Positions 1-9,244 of a stretch of DNA of 64,000 bases are shown here, one piece after another. The stretch spans positions 583,325,158-583,389,157 of the forward strand of contig CM054057.1 in assembly GCA_028641055.1 (NCBI GenBank), given 5' to 3'. The notes beneath the pieces are model-generated. The model was not told the DNA's origin, made no database searches, and saw only the letters and a program-made list of their open reading frames with translations. The translations under genes and the position numbers were made by a program. Position 1 is the stretch's first letter. Every line of letters begins with the position of its first letter. This DNA comes from Alopecurus myosuroides (lineage: Eukaryota > Streptophyta > Magnoliopsida > Poales > Poaceae).

Positions 1-195
1 AGCAAACAGCGGGGAGGCTGCGGAGCTCGATCCCGCAACGTCCGCGGTGGCGGAAGAATTCGCGTCACCCGCCGCGGAGGCCGCGGTCTTCTCCGGCTCG
101 CCGCCGGTGTGCTTGGGCGTTCCTAGTTGCGGATCTAGGTCGCCGATGAGCTCGTCGATGGCGGCGCGGGTGGGTGAGGACGGCGAGGAGGCCAT
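1..195 (-). CDS. Antisense ORF of gypsy element, N-terminal 65 residues, runs off window
   Basis: An ATG at 195 in good context (GAGATGG) opens a frame that stays open for 65 codons to the window edge. It starts MASSPSSPTRAAIDEL and is rich in Ala, Ser, Gly and Glu. A TATAAATAG box lies about 140 bases upstream on the same strand. The gene is antisense to the element whose 3' LTR is at 737-1289. Tat-lineage elements of plants are known to carry additional ORFs between pol and the 3' LTR, often antisense. The equivalent gene of the element at 23397-38531 starts about 700 bp from its LTR; here the distance is about 540 bp. No domain can be recognised in the visible part. Confidence 0.55.
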   Translation of the reverse strand, partial: MASSPSSPTRAAIDELIGDLDPQLGTPKHTGGEPEKTAASAAGDANSSATADVAGSSSAASPLFA

Positions 196-332
196 CTCGT
201 TGGTGGCGCGTTGCGTTCCGGCGTGCTTGGAGGCTGAGTGCGTTTGGGACAGTGCTTTGCTCTCGAGCTCGTTCGCGTCAATGGCGTGGACAGTGAGGAA
301 GTGAGGAAAGTTTTCGTTGAGGACGAGGACGG

Positions 333-341
333 CTATTTATA
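333..341 (-). promoter_or_regulatory. TATA box of the antisense gene
   Basis: TATAAATAG on the minus strand, 138 bases upstream of the ATG at 195. It points away from the LTR and so cannot serve the retrotransposon's own transcript. Confidence 0.5.
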
Positions 342-736
342 GCCGGAAAACCGTTTAGATGCGTGCCAACGGCTATTTTGACCGTTAGATGTTTGCCGCG
401 TGTCGCTCGCCGGAAAATCCGGGAAATGAAACAACGGAGTAATGATGATTATCTCCTCGTTTCCCGCGCGAATCTGTCAGAGATATGTTTCTGGGTTTTT
501 CGAGTAAATCTCAAACGTCGCTTACGTCAGCATGGTTGAGTGCGCTGACGTAGGAAGTTTCTTCTCCACGAAGGATCGTGAGAGAAAAGCCGGATTTTCA
601 GGATTCCGAGTTTCATGCCACACTCTTTTTCAAATGAAGAATAAGAAGAATCAAGACTGCTGAATCAATATTTCTCGGACAAAGATCATTTGGCGAATAG
701 CGGAGAATCAGAGTTTTGATCCTTCTTGGGGGCTAC

Positions 737-1289
737 TGTCGGATATATACCAAATAGGGGTATAGAAGATGGTAGGCCAAGTAACGGATTACCAGGGTGG
801 CCTAAGTGGTAGTGGGCTTAGGTCCGTTAGGCGGCCCAGTAATCCGATGCGCAGAAGTCGGATTCTAGAAGAACCCGGATCACCGCCCATGTGATCTGGC
901 TTGGAGGAGAAGACGGATTCCTTGCTTTCCAAGTTACAAGTTACCGTAGTTTTCTAGGTTTCCTATTCTGTAAGCCCTAATCCGGCTATTATATAAAGCC
1001 GGACGGGAGATAAACAAAACAACGGAACAAACAGAGAGGCTCTACGCCAACTCGCCGAGAAGCTCATCCTCGTCGAGTAGCTTAGATCCAAACCCTCACA
1101 TTGTAACCCTGTTTACGGGCTTTAGTCCCAATTAGTGAGAAGTGCAGGAGTAGCCACGTCGTACTGTCGCGACGTACCGAACCTGGGTAAAATCCCGTGT
1201 TCTGTGTTACCGCGCTATCCCGTTACCCCACGTCTCTACCATAGTCTCATGGCACCCCCGTCTATGAAAACTACTACGATGTCTCGACA
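737..1289 (+). repeat. 3' LTR of gypsy element (553 bp)
   Basis: Starts TGTCGGATATAT and ends ATGTCTCGACA, so the ends form the TGTCG/CGACA inverted repeat. A TATATAAA box sits at 990-997. The LTR is related, at very roughly 85-90% by eye, to the minus-strand LTR at 2551-3096, so the two come from different insertions of one family and are not a pair. Confidence 0.85.
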
Positions 1290-2576
1290 TGCGGTTTTGT
1301 ATATTGGTTCGCCTCTGGCATCTTTGCCGTTTACCTGCTTTTGCCAAGATGGGTTGTGGAACCTTTCTTTTGGCGGCAGCACTTCCGGTCTTACGATTCC
1401 GGGTAACCTTGTAGGTTTTATGGCAGATCTATTCTTTCTCTCGTATTCCTCTATTTCTTCCTTCATGACCTTGATGTCATTCTGGGTTTGTTGGAGGTGT
1501 TGCCGAGATCTGAGTAGATGTTGCTGTTGCCTTTGGAAAGCTCGTCTCCTGGCTTCCAGCATCTCAGGGGGTTCATCTGGTCCCACTGGCGTTTCCAACA
1601 GATCCTGTTCTTCTTGTTCTGTCATTATTGGAACAAGGATTTCCTTTGTTTTCTTCTCTGCGGGCTTTACTCCGCTTGCATCTCCTACTTCTGGGTTTTC
1701 TTCGGCTGCATCAGCCAATTTTTTCTTCCGGAGCTTGTATTGGAGCTTTTTGGCGGTTTTATGCTTTTTCTTGGAAGAGGGAGTCTTTTTTACAGGCTCA
1801 TCTTCTGTCAATTCCTTTACATTAGGAAATATCGGAGAAGTTTCTCCGTCTTCTCTCTCTTCCTCTGGCGGAGGGGTTTTAGGGCTTTCCTGGCTGCCGG
1901 CATCCGTGGTATCAGCCGGTTTCGCCATTAGTACTTCATGGAATCCCTCTTGAAAGGATTTAACTTTTCTTTCGAAGGCGTCCTCATCTTCGGAATCGAA
2001 GTCATCCGATCCGGTTTCCGACTCTAATCTCGCCTCAATGGCGGCTAATACTGAGTCGGCTTCCGAGTTCATCGTCATGTTGACGAATGTCGGATCTTCC
2101 ACCTCCGTGGTGGGTGTGGGATCTTCCGTCTCTGTGACGGGTGTGTTGTTATCTGCCTCTTGCACGGGATTTCCATCATCCGTGTTTTCGGCGACTTCGG
2201 ATTGCACCATGCCGATAAAGTGCGTATCACTTCTATGTCGGCGATCTGAGAAGAATCCGGGATCATAGTCATCTTCGACTGGGTATAGGGCGGGTGGGAT
2301 AAATTTGCTTCCACCGCAAAACCCCATTGCTTCTGCAGTTAGTCCGATAAAGATGTTAGCAGATCCAATCGGCAACACGCAGGCACTTACCAGGTGATTT
2401 TGCGCCGGTATGTAGAATCCGTTGTCGAGGAAGCGTCCGACATCGTCGTCGAATTCCAGGCTTCCGACACTGATTGATCTTCCGATTCCGCCGAGTATCC
2501 CAGATCGGAACTTCACGCCTGATGTCGTTTGCCCCACGGTGGGCGCCAACTGTCGAGACATCGTAGTAGTTTTCAT
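1290..2576 (-). pseudogene. Gag N-terminus of gypsy element, truncated
   Basis: The frame opens at an ATG at 2576, inside the last bases of the LTR, and reads straight through the primer binding site as LAPTVGQ. Roughly 429 element-derived codons follow. After the N-terminus there is an acidic stretch (Glu/Asp-rich), a lysine-rich stretch (KKKHKTAKK) and a Gln/Arg-rich helix likely to be coiled coil (EARRRAFQRQQQHLLRS). The frame happens to stay open for 18 more codons into the neighbouring LTR. No capsid fold or CCHC-like finger remains, because the element is cut at 1290. The same overlap of ATG, LTR end and primer site is seen in the complete element at 24244. Confidence 0.65.
2531..2548 (-). 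other. Primer binding site, tRNA-Lys type
   Basis: The minus strand reads TGGCGCCCACCGTGGGGC, two bases after the LTR end. It is complementary over 18 bases to the 3' end of plant tRNA-Lys(CUU), including CCA, as I recall that tRNA. Confidence 0.8.
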
Positions 2577-3096
2577 AGACGGGGTGCCATGAGACTACGG
2601 TAGAGACGTGGGGTAACGGGATCGCGTGGTGGACAGTGAACACAGGATTTACCCAGGTTCGGTACGTCGCGACAGTACGACGTGCCTACTCCTGCACTTC
2701 TCACTAATCAGGACTAAAGCCTGGAAACAGGGTTACAATGTGAGGTTTAGATCTAGCTACTCGCAAAGGATCAACTTCTCGGCGAGTTAGCCTACAGCTT
2801 CTCTATTATTCCTCTCCTAATCTATCTCCCGTCCGGCTTTATATAAAAGCCGGATTAGGGCTTACAGAATAGGAAACCTAGAAGACTACGGTAACTATAA
2901 CTTGGAAAGTAAGGAATCCGTCTTCTCCTCCAAGCCAGATCACGTGGGCCGTGATCCGGGTCCTTCTAGAATCCGGCTTCCGTGCGTCAAGTTACTGGGC
3001 CGCCCAATGGACCACAACCCACTACCGCTTGGGCCACCCTGGTAATCCGGCACTTTGACTACCATCTGATATACCCTATTTGTTATATATCCGACA
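2551..3096 (-). repeat. 5' LTR of minus-strand gypsy element (546 bp)
   Basis: On the minus strand it starts TGTCGGATATATAACA and ends ATGTCTCGACA. A TATATAA box lies at 2839-2845. It faces the LTR at 737-1289, giving an inverted LTR pair with gag between. Confidence 0.85.
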
Positions 3097-3099
3097 CCT

Positions 3100-3824
3100 T
3101 TGTCATGTTCAGAAAAGATTACAGCAAATGAAGGAGAACAATTGGGACAGATGATAGCACATAATACAGAAGCATGGTAGGTGCATTACAGTATCTCACT
3201 CTTACAAGGCCCGATATTTCCTATGCGGTCAACAAGATCTGTCAATATTTACATGCTCCCACTACAGTGCATTAGACAGCTGCTAAACGCATTATGAGAT
3301 ATGTCAAGCATACGATTGGTACCGGTCTAACATTTACACAATCAAATTCTATATTAGTCAGTGCCTTTTTAGATGCGGATTGGGAAGGTTGTGTGGATGA
3401 TCGAAGATCAACCGGTGGGTTTGGTGTCTTCTTTTGACCGAATCTTATTTCTTGGAGTGCAAAGAAGCAAGGCACAGTGTCAAGGTCCAGCACTGAGGCG
3501 GAATACAAGTCTCTAGCAAATGCCACAGCTGAAGTAATATGGATTCGATCATTGCTTGATGAACTTGGTGTTAAGTTGAATCAACCTCCGTGTCTGTGGT
3601 GTGATAATCTGGGAGCAACGTATTTGTCAGCCAATCCCGTGTTTCATGCAAGAGCAAAACACATTGAGATAGATTTCCATTTTGTCAGAGAGAGAGTCCT
3701 GAACAAACAATTGGAAATTCGCTTTATTCCCTCAAAGGACCAAGTAGCTGATGGTTTCACAAAACCGCTTCCTGTGCGCAACTTTGAAGAATTCAAACAT
3801 TATCTCAACTTAATTAAGTTGTGA
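3100..3824 (+). pseudogene. Ty1/copia reverse transcriptase/RNase H C-terminus, degraded
   Basis: The plus strand encodes hallmark Copia motifs in order: [14 protein letters not shown] (end of RT), [15 protein letters not shown] and SWSAKKQ (RNase H), [13 protein letters not shown], the [25 protein letters not shown] block and the terminal KPLP segment ending at 3824. At least two nonsense codons interrupt the frame (TAG near 3273, TGA near 3436). The upstream gag, integrase and most of RT are missing, cut by the gypsy LTR ending at 3096. It is a relic, not a functional enzyme. Confidence 0.85.
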
Positions 3825-3835
3825 TTAAGGGAGGG

Positions 3836-4016
3836 TGTTAGAAATAGTTTTGTATTCCTATACGTGCATGTAACGGACCAAGAGTCCGATCCTTCCTGTA
3901 CAAGGACCAAGGGTCCGATCCTTCCTGTACAAGGCTTGCATCGCAAGTGCCTAATATAAATATACGTCAACGGGGCTCGGTAATCTATCTGAGTAGCCCA
4001 TCGTCATAATCTTGAC
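3836..4016 (+). repeat. Copia 3' LTR (end uncertain), with 29-bp internal duplication
   Basis: A polypurine tract AAGGGAGGG at 3827-3835 directly follows the Copia stop codon, and TGTTAGAAATAG at 3836 starts the LTR. A 29-bp unit beginning GGACCAAG is repeated twice from 3875 to about 3932. The right end is a guess: CTTGACA at 4016 is the nearest TG...CA-type end, and the LTR may be longer or truncated. Confidence 0.55.
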
Positions 4017-5001
4017 AATCCTAGCTCGTGTGCGAGGAGGAGGACGAGAGGCCGCCGGCGAGACCGAGCGTGACGTGTGGCGACCAACGCGCTGTCCGCG
4101 TCCGAAATAGATGCGACGCAGCGGCGAGCGTCTGATCTCATGGCATGGAGGGGTTTGCGGAGGAGGCGGAGGAGGCGTTCCGGCTGGAGTCAGAGGCGGC
4201 GGCGGATTTGGCAGAGGAGGCGTGCTGTCTTGTGCGGAGACGGCACATCATCGATTGAAAACAATGTTTTTTCATCATATTTACGCCTTACTAGGCCTGC
4301 CGGGCCAAATGTACTCCAATTAATCAGAGACGTTGATATGAAATCATACCGGTCTCCACGGGTGACCAGTAAAAGGTACCGAATAAAACCCCTATGTCAA
4401 TTCTCCTCTTTTTTCTGATATATATTTTCGAGGATGTACACAACATATATTAACTAAATAGCAAATATGTCGGATTGTGAGGCATTATGGAACGATCAGC
4501 TCGTAGCTGATAGAGGTCATCACATAGCGAGAATGGTGTGGGTAGAGATTCTCAGATCAAAGGTAACAAGTGTCTCCACCACGTCTATAGACGCTGAGAA
4601 CTGATTGGTTTGCTGCCAAATTTTGGCTTACCCTTGTCGGAAAAACAGTCAATTGGTTGTTTACCAAATAGACTTTGTATTATTTACATATAAGAAGGCA
4701 ATATTTGGGCAAGTGTCGGTTTTGCGTAGCCAATTTTTGGGTGCGAATCAAGCATGCTCTATGATTAAGATTTCCTATGTCTACGCATTATCATGTTTAT
4801 TTCTCAAAACATGATATCTAGTTTCAATATCATGATACAGGAGTTGTTTTGAATATACACCTCATTTAATCATAACGTCTAGTTCGGCAACATTCAAAGT
4901 TAACTTGTGAAGAGAAGTACGCACAATACGTGGCCAAGGCCCTATTTGCCACCTAACAGCGGATGCATTTTTTATAACTTGTGGAGGATTCTACTATCTT
5001 C
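4017..5001. other. Unassigned stretch
   Basis: Contains a GC-rich part (4020-4250) with a short acidic frame (EEAEEAFRLESEAAADL) that may be an exon scrap, and an AT-rich part (4260-5000). At about 4600-4755 there is an imperfect inverted repeat around CCAAATTTTGGC / GCCAATTTTTGG that resembles a small MITE, without a convincing TSD. No gene is supported. Confidence 0.4.
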
Positions 5002-5011
5002 GTGTTAGGGG

Positions 5012-5334
5012 ATGAGAGGCGAAAGGGAGGCGATTTCGCAGGCCACGCGCGCAGCGGCGCGGGCGAAGTGGGAGGCGGCGCGCTGGAAGGCTTCGTTCTC
5101 CCCATCACTCGTCCACGTCCGCGGCGCCTCTCAGATGGGGGTGGCGGTTCTCCGGTGGGATCTAGGGCGAGTAATTCTCCTCGACGAGGAGGATGTCATT
5201 CTCGACTGGATCGACCTCCCGCGGCGCACCTCCATTAGACGCGGCGACGTCATCAAGCTGAGGGAGTTCGTAGTCACCATCGGTGAGAGGGAACCCAATC
5301 CCATCGTCGATGAGGACCCCTTCCCTGAATCTCC
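5012..5334 (+). pseudogene. Unidentified split ORF, segment 1 of 3
   Basis: An ATG at 5012 opens 107 codons plus two bases that run without a stop into the left end of a CACTA element. If the CACTA element and one copy of its TSD are ignored, the same frame continues at 9043 and again at 38896, ending at TGA 39033-39035, for about 219 codons in all. The segment begins with a basic, Ala/Arg-rich helix and continues with an acidic, Leu/Val/Asp-rich part. I do not recognise the protein. It may be a host gene fragment or the 5' region of the LINE that follows. Confidence 0.5.
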
Positions 5335-5377
5335 CACTAGTAGGAGAAAGCCTACTAGTGACGAACAAAAATTCGTT

Positions 5378-5660
5378 ACCGCTGGCGAACATGGCTTCGC
5401 CAGTGCTAGCCGGCCAGCGGTAGCAGCTACCGCTGGGCAACAATCCCGTTCGCCAGCAGTAAGTTCGGTTACCGCTGGCAAACAAGCATGTTCGCCAGCA
5501 GTAGAGGGACGTGTTCGCCAGCGGTAGATTCAGTTGTTCGCCAGCAGTACTATAATATGTTCGCCAGCGGTATATTTTCTGAGATTCTTTTTTCCAGTAT
5601 ATTCGTAATCCAAATTGTTTTCAGATTTTAGGAATCCCATATATTCAGATTTTGTTCGCC
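5378..5660. repeat. Left subterminal repeats of CACTA element
   Basis: About ten copies of a 12-14 bp motif, consensus TACCGCTGGCGAAC or its complement, occur at about 5379, 5396, 5412, 5430, 5450, 5469, 5490, 5513, 5535, 5559 and 5648. Such subterminal arrays bind transposase in En/Spm-type elements. Confidence 0.8.
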
Positions 5661-7949
5661 AACAAAGATACCAATTAAAAAATTCAAAACCATATTAGTT
5701 AATCTATTTATCTAATACATTCAGACACGTACGTCATTATCCAGTGATTCAAATATACCATTAGATCAACCAATAATACATGGAATTATTCAATAGTCCA
5801 AGTACACCATTACATTCAATAGTCCAAATGATTCGCCATCACGATGTCGCCGTCGCCGAAGCCGTGTGTGGATGGCGTCATCGCCGCATCCGCGTGTCGA
5901 TGGTGTCGCTGCTGCAGCAGCGTGTCGATGTCGCCGTCGCTGCTGCATCCCCATGTCGATGTCGCCATAGCAGCCCGTGTCGTTGCTGCAGAGGCAAGCA
6001 CATCAGATTAACTAATACACATACTTCATTCAAGAAAAAACATTCACAAGAAGAAGGTCTTGCCATTTCTGTAAGTGTGCACAAGACAAAACCTCTCAAT
6101 CTACTACATATGCAGAATACTCCTAACTCCTTACCTGTTTGTTTGAATCACATCATCGGACAACTAAAAGTGTGTACAAGTAACAGTATTTGTTTAGTTA
6201 CAAGAGGACAAAAGCAAATCATAGGATGTGCATCATACAGAAACATAGCAGTCCACTATACTCTCATGATAATTGATCATCTATCTTTATTCCCAAACAA
6301 CATATTCCAATTTCAACGGTGTGAGCAGCGGAAAGGAGATCCGGCAAACGCGAAAAAAATGCAGTAGCATTGCAAAATTGTTACCAAAAATGCAGATTTC
6401 GCAATAGTTGAGGATTGCTGAATTGATATTTTGGCGCTTCAAAAAATTTAACGCAAATTTTCGCCTTTTTGTTAGGATAGATACCGAAACCTGACAAAAC
6501 TGGAAATGGCAATCATCTTTGTTGGCTGATCCTATAGAGTGTTGTTTTTATTTGATTTCCTATACCAGACCAACATATATTATATATATGCCTATGGTTC
6601 ATGTAGATTTTTACCAGCAATATAGAAAACTCACCTTACTCCATTAGTTGGCCACAAGTTTTAGCATAGATTAGACTGAAATCATACATGATACCAGATT
6701 CACAACCGCTCTTGGTTTTATGATATTCTGTAGTGCACGCCCTGAAGATAATCCGTATTTTTCAAGTCTCTGATGGTTTTCTTTTACATTAGTTATCAAC
6801 GTCTATGTGTTTTTCCTTTCTGTACATCTGATAGTGCAGGGATGTGAGTTGCAGAATTTAACTACTCTGGCACAATTTTTACCATGCTGTCCAACCTTAC
6901 TCTACAATCATATTCAAGAAAGAGAGATAAGTAATACTTATTGACTTAGCAATATTTTTCCGGGTACTAATGTGGTTTAACCATTTTGACGTATGCATGT
7001 CTAAGTGCACACTGTTCTATTTCTTTAAGAACAATTTGTATTTCTCTGTATTTGCAGACAATTGTCACTACGGTAAGTTTCATATTGCTCAATATAGGAC
7101 TTAGTGTCCTTGAACCAGATATACATCCCTAACAATGGATTTATGTTCCATTCCTGGAGTGTGTTACCACTTCATACCAAAAGTCCTTAGCTACAAACTT
7201 AGGTGATTGTGATATCTCAGACTAATGTAACTAAAATGTGTTTATTTATAACGTTCAGTAAGATTTTACTATAATTAATTCTATAACTAATCTTTGCGGT
7301 TGGTACAGAGTGCTATAACATTTGTATTTTAAACTCTCACTCAAATATATGTGCAAGGTACTTAGTAACATTTTTACCAATATCATAAACTACTGATCTG
7401 TTTTCAGGACCACAATTCTCTCATTTATCTAGTTTATCAAGTGTTCAACTACATGGTAAGCAACATAAATATTTCTATACTTGTGCTCTACTTAACTAAT
7501 GACATCATTTTACAAGAACAAAACATGCCTATGCTTCTCATCACAGAGATTAGGCAATACCAGTGACAGAGATCGCCGGTGGTGGCGCTGCTGTACGAAT
7601 GGAAGGAGGCCGGAGACGAGAGCGCAGCGGCTGACCGCTGAGTGTTCTTGGATCTTTCACTGGCACCTTGGCGAGCAGAGTGGCCGGCCGTAGGTCATCC
7701 TTGTCCATGTGCGTCTACTCCAGACCGCAGCAGCGGAGGCGGGCATGTCCTTGGCGATCCAGGCAACGAGCAGCAGGTTGTCATCCCCGTGGAGATCTGC
7801 AGGGCGAGTAGGAGGAGCATGAGGGAGATGAAACGGATGAGGTTTGTAGGCGTAGAGAAGGTGAGATCTGGAGCTTACCGTTGGTTGCAGGCGAGGTCGA
7901 CGCGAGCAGAGTATCGACGGCGGAGTGATGAGGTCATCCAAGCAGGGGC

Positions 7950-8657
7950 AGGTTGGATTGGAGACCGGCGACAGGAGCTCGGGCAGGCGACGGGGCTGTG
8001 AAGAGGACAGCGGTGGGGGAAGACGAGATCGAGGTCGCCATGGAAGGAGGTATGCCTAGGTGTTTGCGACATCGCCATGCGCCTCCTCGCCAGTACCCAT
8101 CCCCGCGAGTGCCCGCGACGCTATCGAGGTTGCCGTGGAGGGATGATGCCGATGCCGGACGACGCGCTCAAGGATGCCAGCGACTTGCTCTCAATTCCTT
8201 GTCGGCGATAGATATGGGGGCGAGCTCCCGGCGATGTGGATGCGCTGAGGGGAGATGAGCATGAGAGGCGGCGGCGTTGTGACATGTGAGGAAGAGGAGC
8301 TTACCGTTGGATTGGAGACCGGCGACAGGAGCTCGGGCAGGCGACGGGGCTGTGAAGAGGACAGCGGTGGGGGAAGATGAGATCGAGGTCGCCATGGAAG
8401 GAGGTATGCCTAGGCGTTTGCGACATCGCCATGCGCCTCCTCGCCAGTACCCATCCCCGCGAGTGCCCGCGACGCTATCGAGGTTGCCGTGGAGGGATGA
8501 TGCCGATGCCGGACGACGCGCTCAAGGATGCCAGCGACTTGCTCTCAATTCCTTGTCGGCGATAGATATGGGGGCGAGCTCCCGGCGATGTGGATGCGCT
8601 GAGGGGAGATGAGCATGAGAGGCGGCGGCGTTGTGACATGTGAGCAAGAGGAGCTAG
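7950..8657. repeat. 354-bp tandem duplication inside CACTA
   Basis: Copy 1 (about 7950-8303) and copy 2 (about 8304-8657) are nearly identical over their whole length. Only a handful of differences are visible, for example gacgag/gatgag and ggtgtt/ggcgtt. The duplicated unit contains the exon-like segment described on the minus strand. Confidence 0.8.
8304..8395 (-). pseudogene. Exon-like segment with transit-peptide-like N-terminus
   Basis: The minus strand has an ATG at 8395 and codes MATSISSSPTAVLFTAPSPA and about 11 further residues, rich in Ser, Ala, Pro and hydroxylated residues without acids, as in plastid transit peptides. It ends at AACG/GTAAGC, a good splice donor. The other copy of the duplication (ATG at 8041) lacks this donor. 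An acceptor-like CCCTGCAG followed by an open frame lies at about 7801-7675 on the same strand. This could be a captured first exon plus second exon. The source gene is not recognised, and the segment may be non-functional. Confidence 0.35.
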
Positions 8658-8787
8658 ATGAGAGCGAGGTGAGGGTTGCATCTGATCCGTACGTGCTGGG
8701 TTAGGTCTGGCCAAGGTGGGTTGGGCTGGTCTTAGATGCGCCACCAAGTGCTGGATTGGGCTATCACGGGTCCGTCCATTTTTAGCG

Positions 8788-9006
8788 CTGGCGAAGAGAG
8801 GCTCGATGCACCACTGCTACGTGATTAGTGCTGGCGAACCTTTTGTTTGGTCGCCCAGCGGTAAGCGTGACCCCGCAGCGCTACCTACAGCTGGCGGACA
8901 CTATTTTTTGTGCGTCAGCAGTACGCGTACTACTGCTGGCGAACTAGCAATTCAGTTAGCCAGCGGTAATAGCACTGGCGGACGTTTATTTTTGTTCTCC
9001 AGCAAT
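8788..9006. repeat. Right subterminal repeats of CACTA element
   Basis: Copies of the same CGCTGGCGAAC / GCCAGCGGTA motif as at the left end lie at about 8788, 8829, 8851, 8889, 8914, 8932, 8956, 8969 and 8997. This supports the assignment of the two ends to one element. Confidence 0.75.
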
Positions 9007-9042
9007 AAGGTGGTGTCTATAGCATGTTTCCTACTAGTGTCC

Positions 9043-9239
9043 GGTGTCGTTGCGATGGGATGCGGTGTATTCCAGCAAGGATGGTTCTGTTGATCGGTGC
9101 CCAGGTGGACTGCTGTTACGGCGGGACGAGCGGCGGCTGGTCCTGACTGATAAGGATGGGATTGCAGTGGACGTTCGCCTGGCGGTCTCGGAGCTGGAGG
9201 TAGAAGAAGGATTGGAGATTGATTTTCCTCATTTCATGG
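9043..9239 (+). pseudogene. Unidentified split ORF, segment 2 of 3
   Basis: This continues the frame of the segment ending at 5334 directly after the CACTA element and its second TSD copy. It codes about 65 residues with motifs such as LRRDERRLVLTDKDG and ends at the left LTR boundary of the LARD-like element at 9245, after the TSD at 9240-9244. Uninterrupted frame on both sides of the insertion argues that it was a coding exon, or at least an open frame, when the CACTA element landed. Confidence 0.5.
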
Positions 9240-9244
9240 CGGCG

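Larger units (their letters stand above)
1..1289 (+). mobile_element. 3' part of Ty3/gypsy LTR retrotransposon (Tat-like)
   Basis: The stretch ends with an LTR at 737-1289 that begins TGTCGG and ends CGACA, preceded by a purine-rich polypurine-tract-like run (about 725-733). This is the order expected at the 3' end of a plus-strand element, whose 5' part lies outside the window. The internal part seen here (1-736) has no gag or pol. It holds the start of an antisense ORF (195 to 1) and its promoter, matching the layout of the complete element at 23397-38531. Lineage is inferred from shared LTR ends, antisense gene position and the related copy next door. Right after the LTR the sequence jumps into the gag of a minus-strand element of the same kind, which suggests insertion of one into the other. 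Confidence 0.75.
1290..3096 (-). mobile_element. Truncated 5' end of minus-strand Ty3/gypsy element
   Basis: Reading the minus strand from 3096: a 546-bp LTR, a primer binding site, then a gag N-terminus that is cut off at 1290 by the plus-strand LTR of the neighbouring element. The remainder of this element should lie upstream of the window if the neighbour inserted into it. The Copia remnant starts directly after 3096. Confidence 0.75.
5335..9039. mobile_element. Non-autonomous CACTA transposon (3.7 kb)
   Basis: Ends are CACTAGTAGGAGAAA at the left and, in reverse complement, CACTAGTAGGAAACA at the right. The flanking 3-bp TSD is tcc (5332-5334 and 9040-9042). Both ends carry arrays of the subterminal motif GTTCGCCAGCGGTA in both orientations. 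No transposase-like frame is visible inside, so it must depend on a related element. The interior holds AT-rich DNA of unknown origin (5660-7500) and a GC-rich part with a 354-bp tandem duplication that looks like captured genic DNA. Confidence 0.92.

Noticed and set aside
1135..1953. Plus-strand ORF of 272 codons across an LTR end
   Set aside because: It is the opposite strand of the minus-strand gag remnant and crosses the boundary at 1289 between two elements.
4600..4755. Possible small MITE
   Set aside because: Inverted repeat is imperfect and no TSD could be defined; mentioned only in the description of the stretch.
4990..5001. ATCTTCG near 4997 as the 5' partner of ATCTTCG at about 51309
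   Set aside because: Only seven bases match before divergence, so it is not enough to place the LINE 5' end upstream of segment 1.
5780..6367. ORF of 195 codons in the first CACTA element
   Set aside because: Driven by GTCGC/GCTGC trinucleotide-like repeats and followed by AT-rich DNA; no transposase or other motif.
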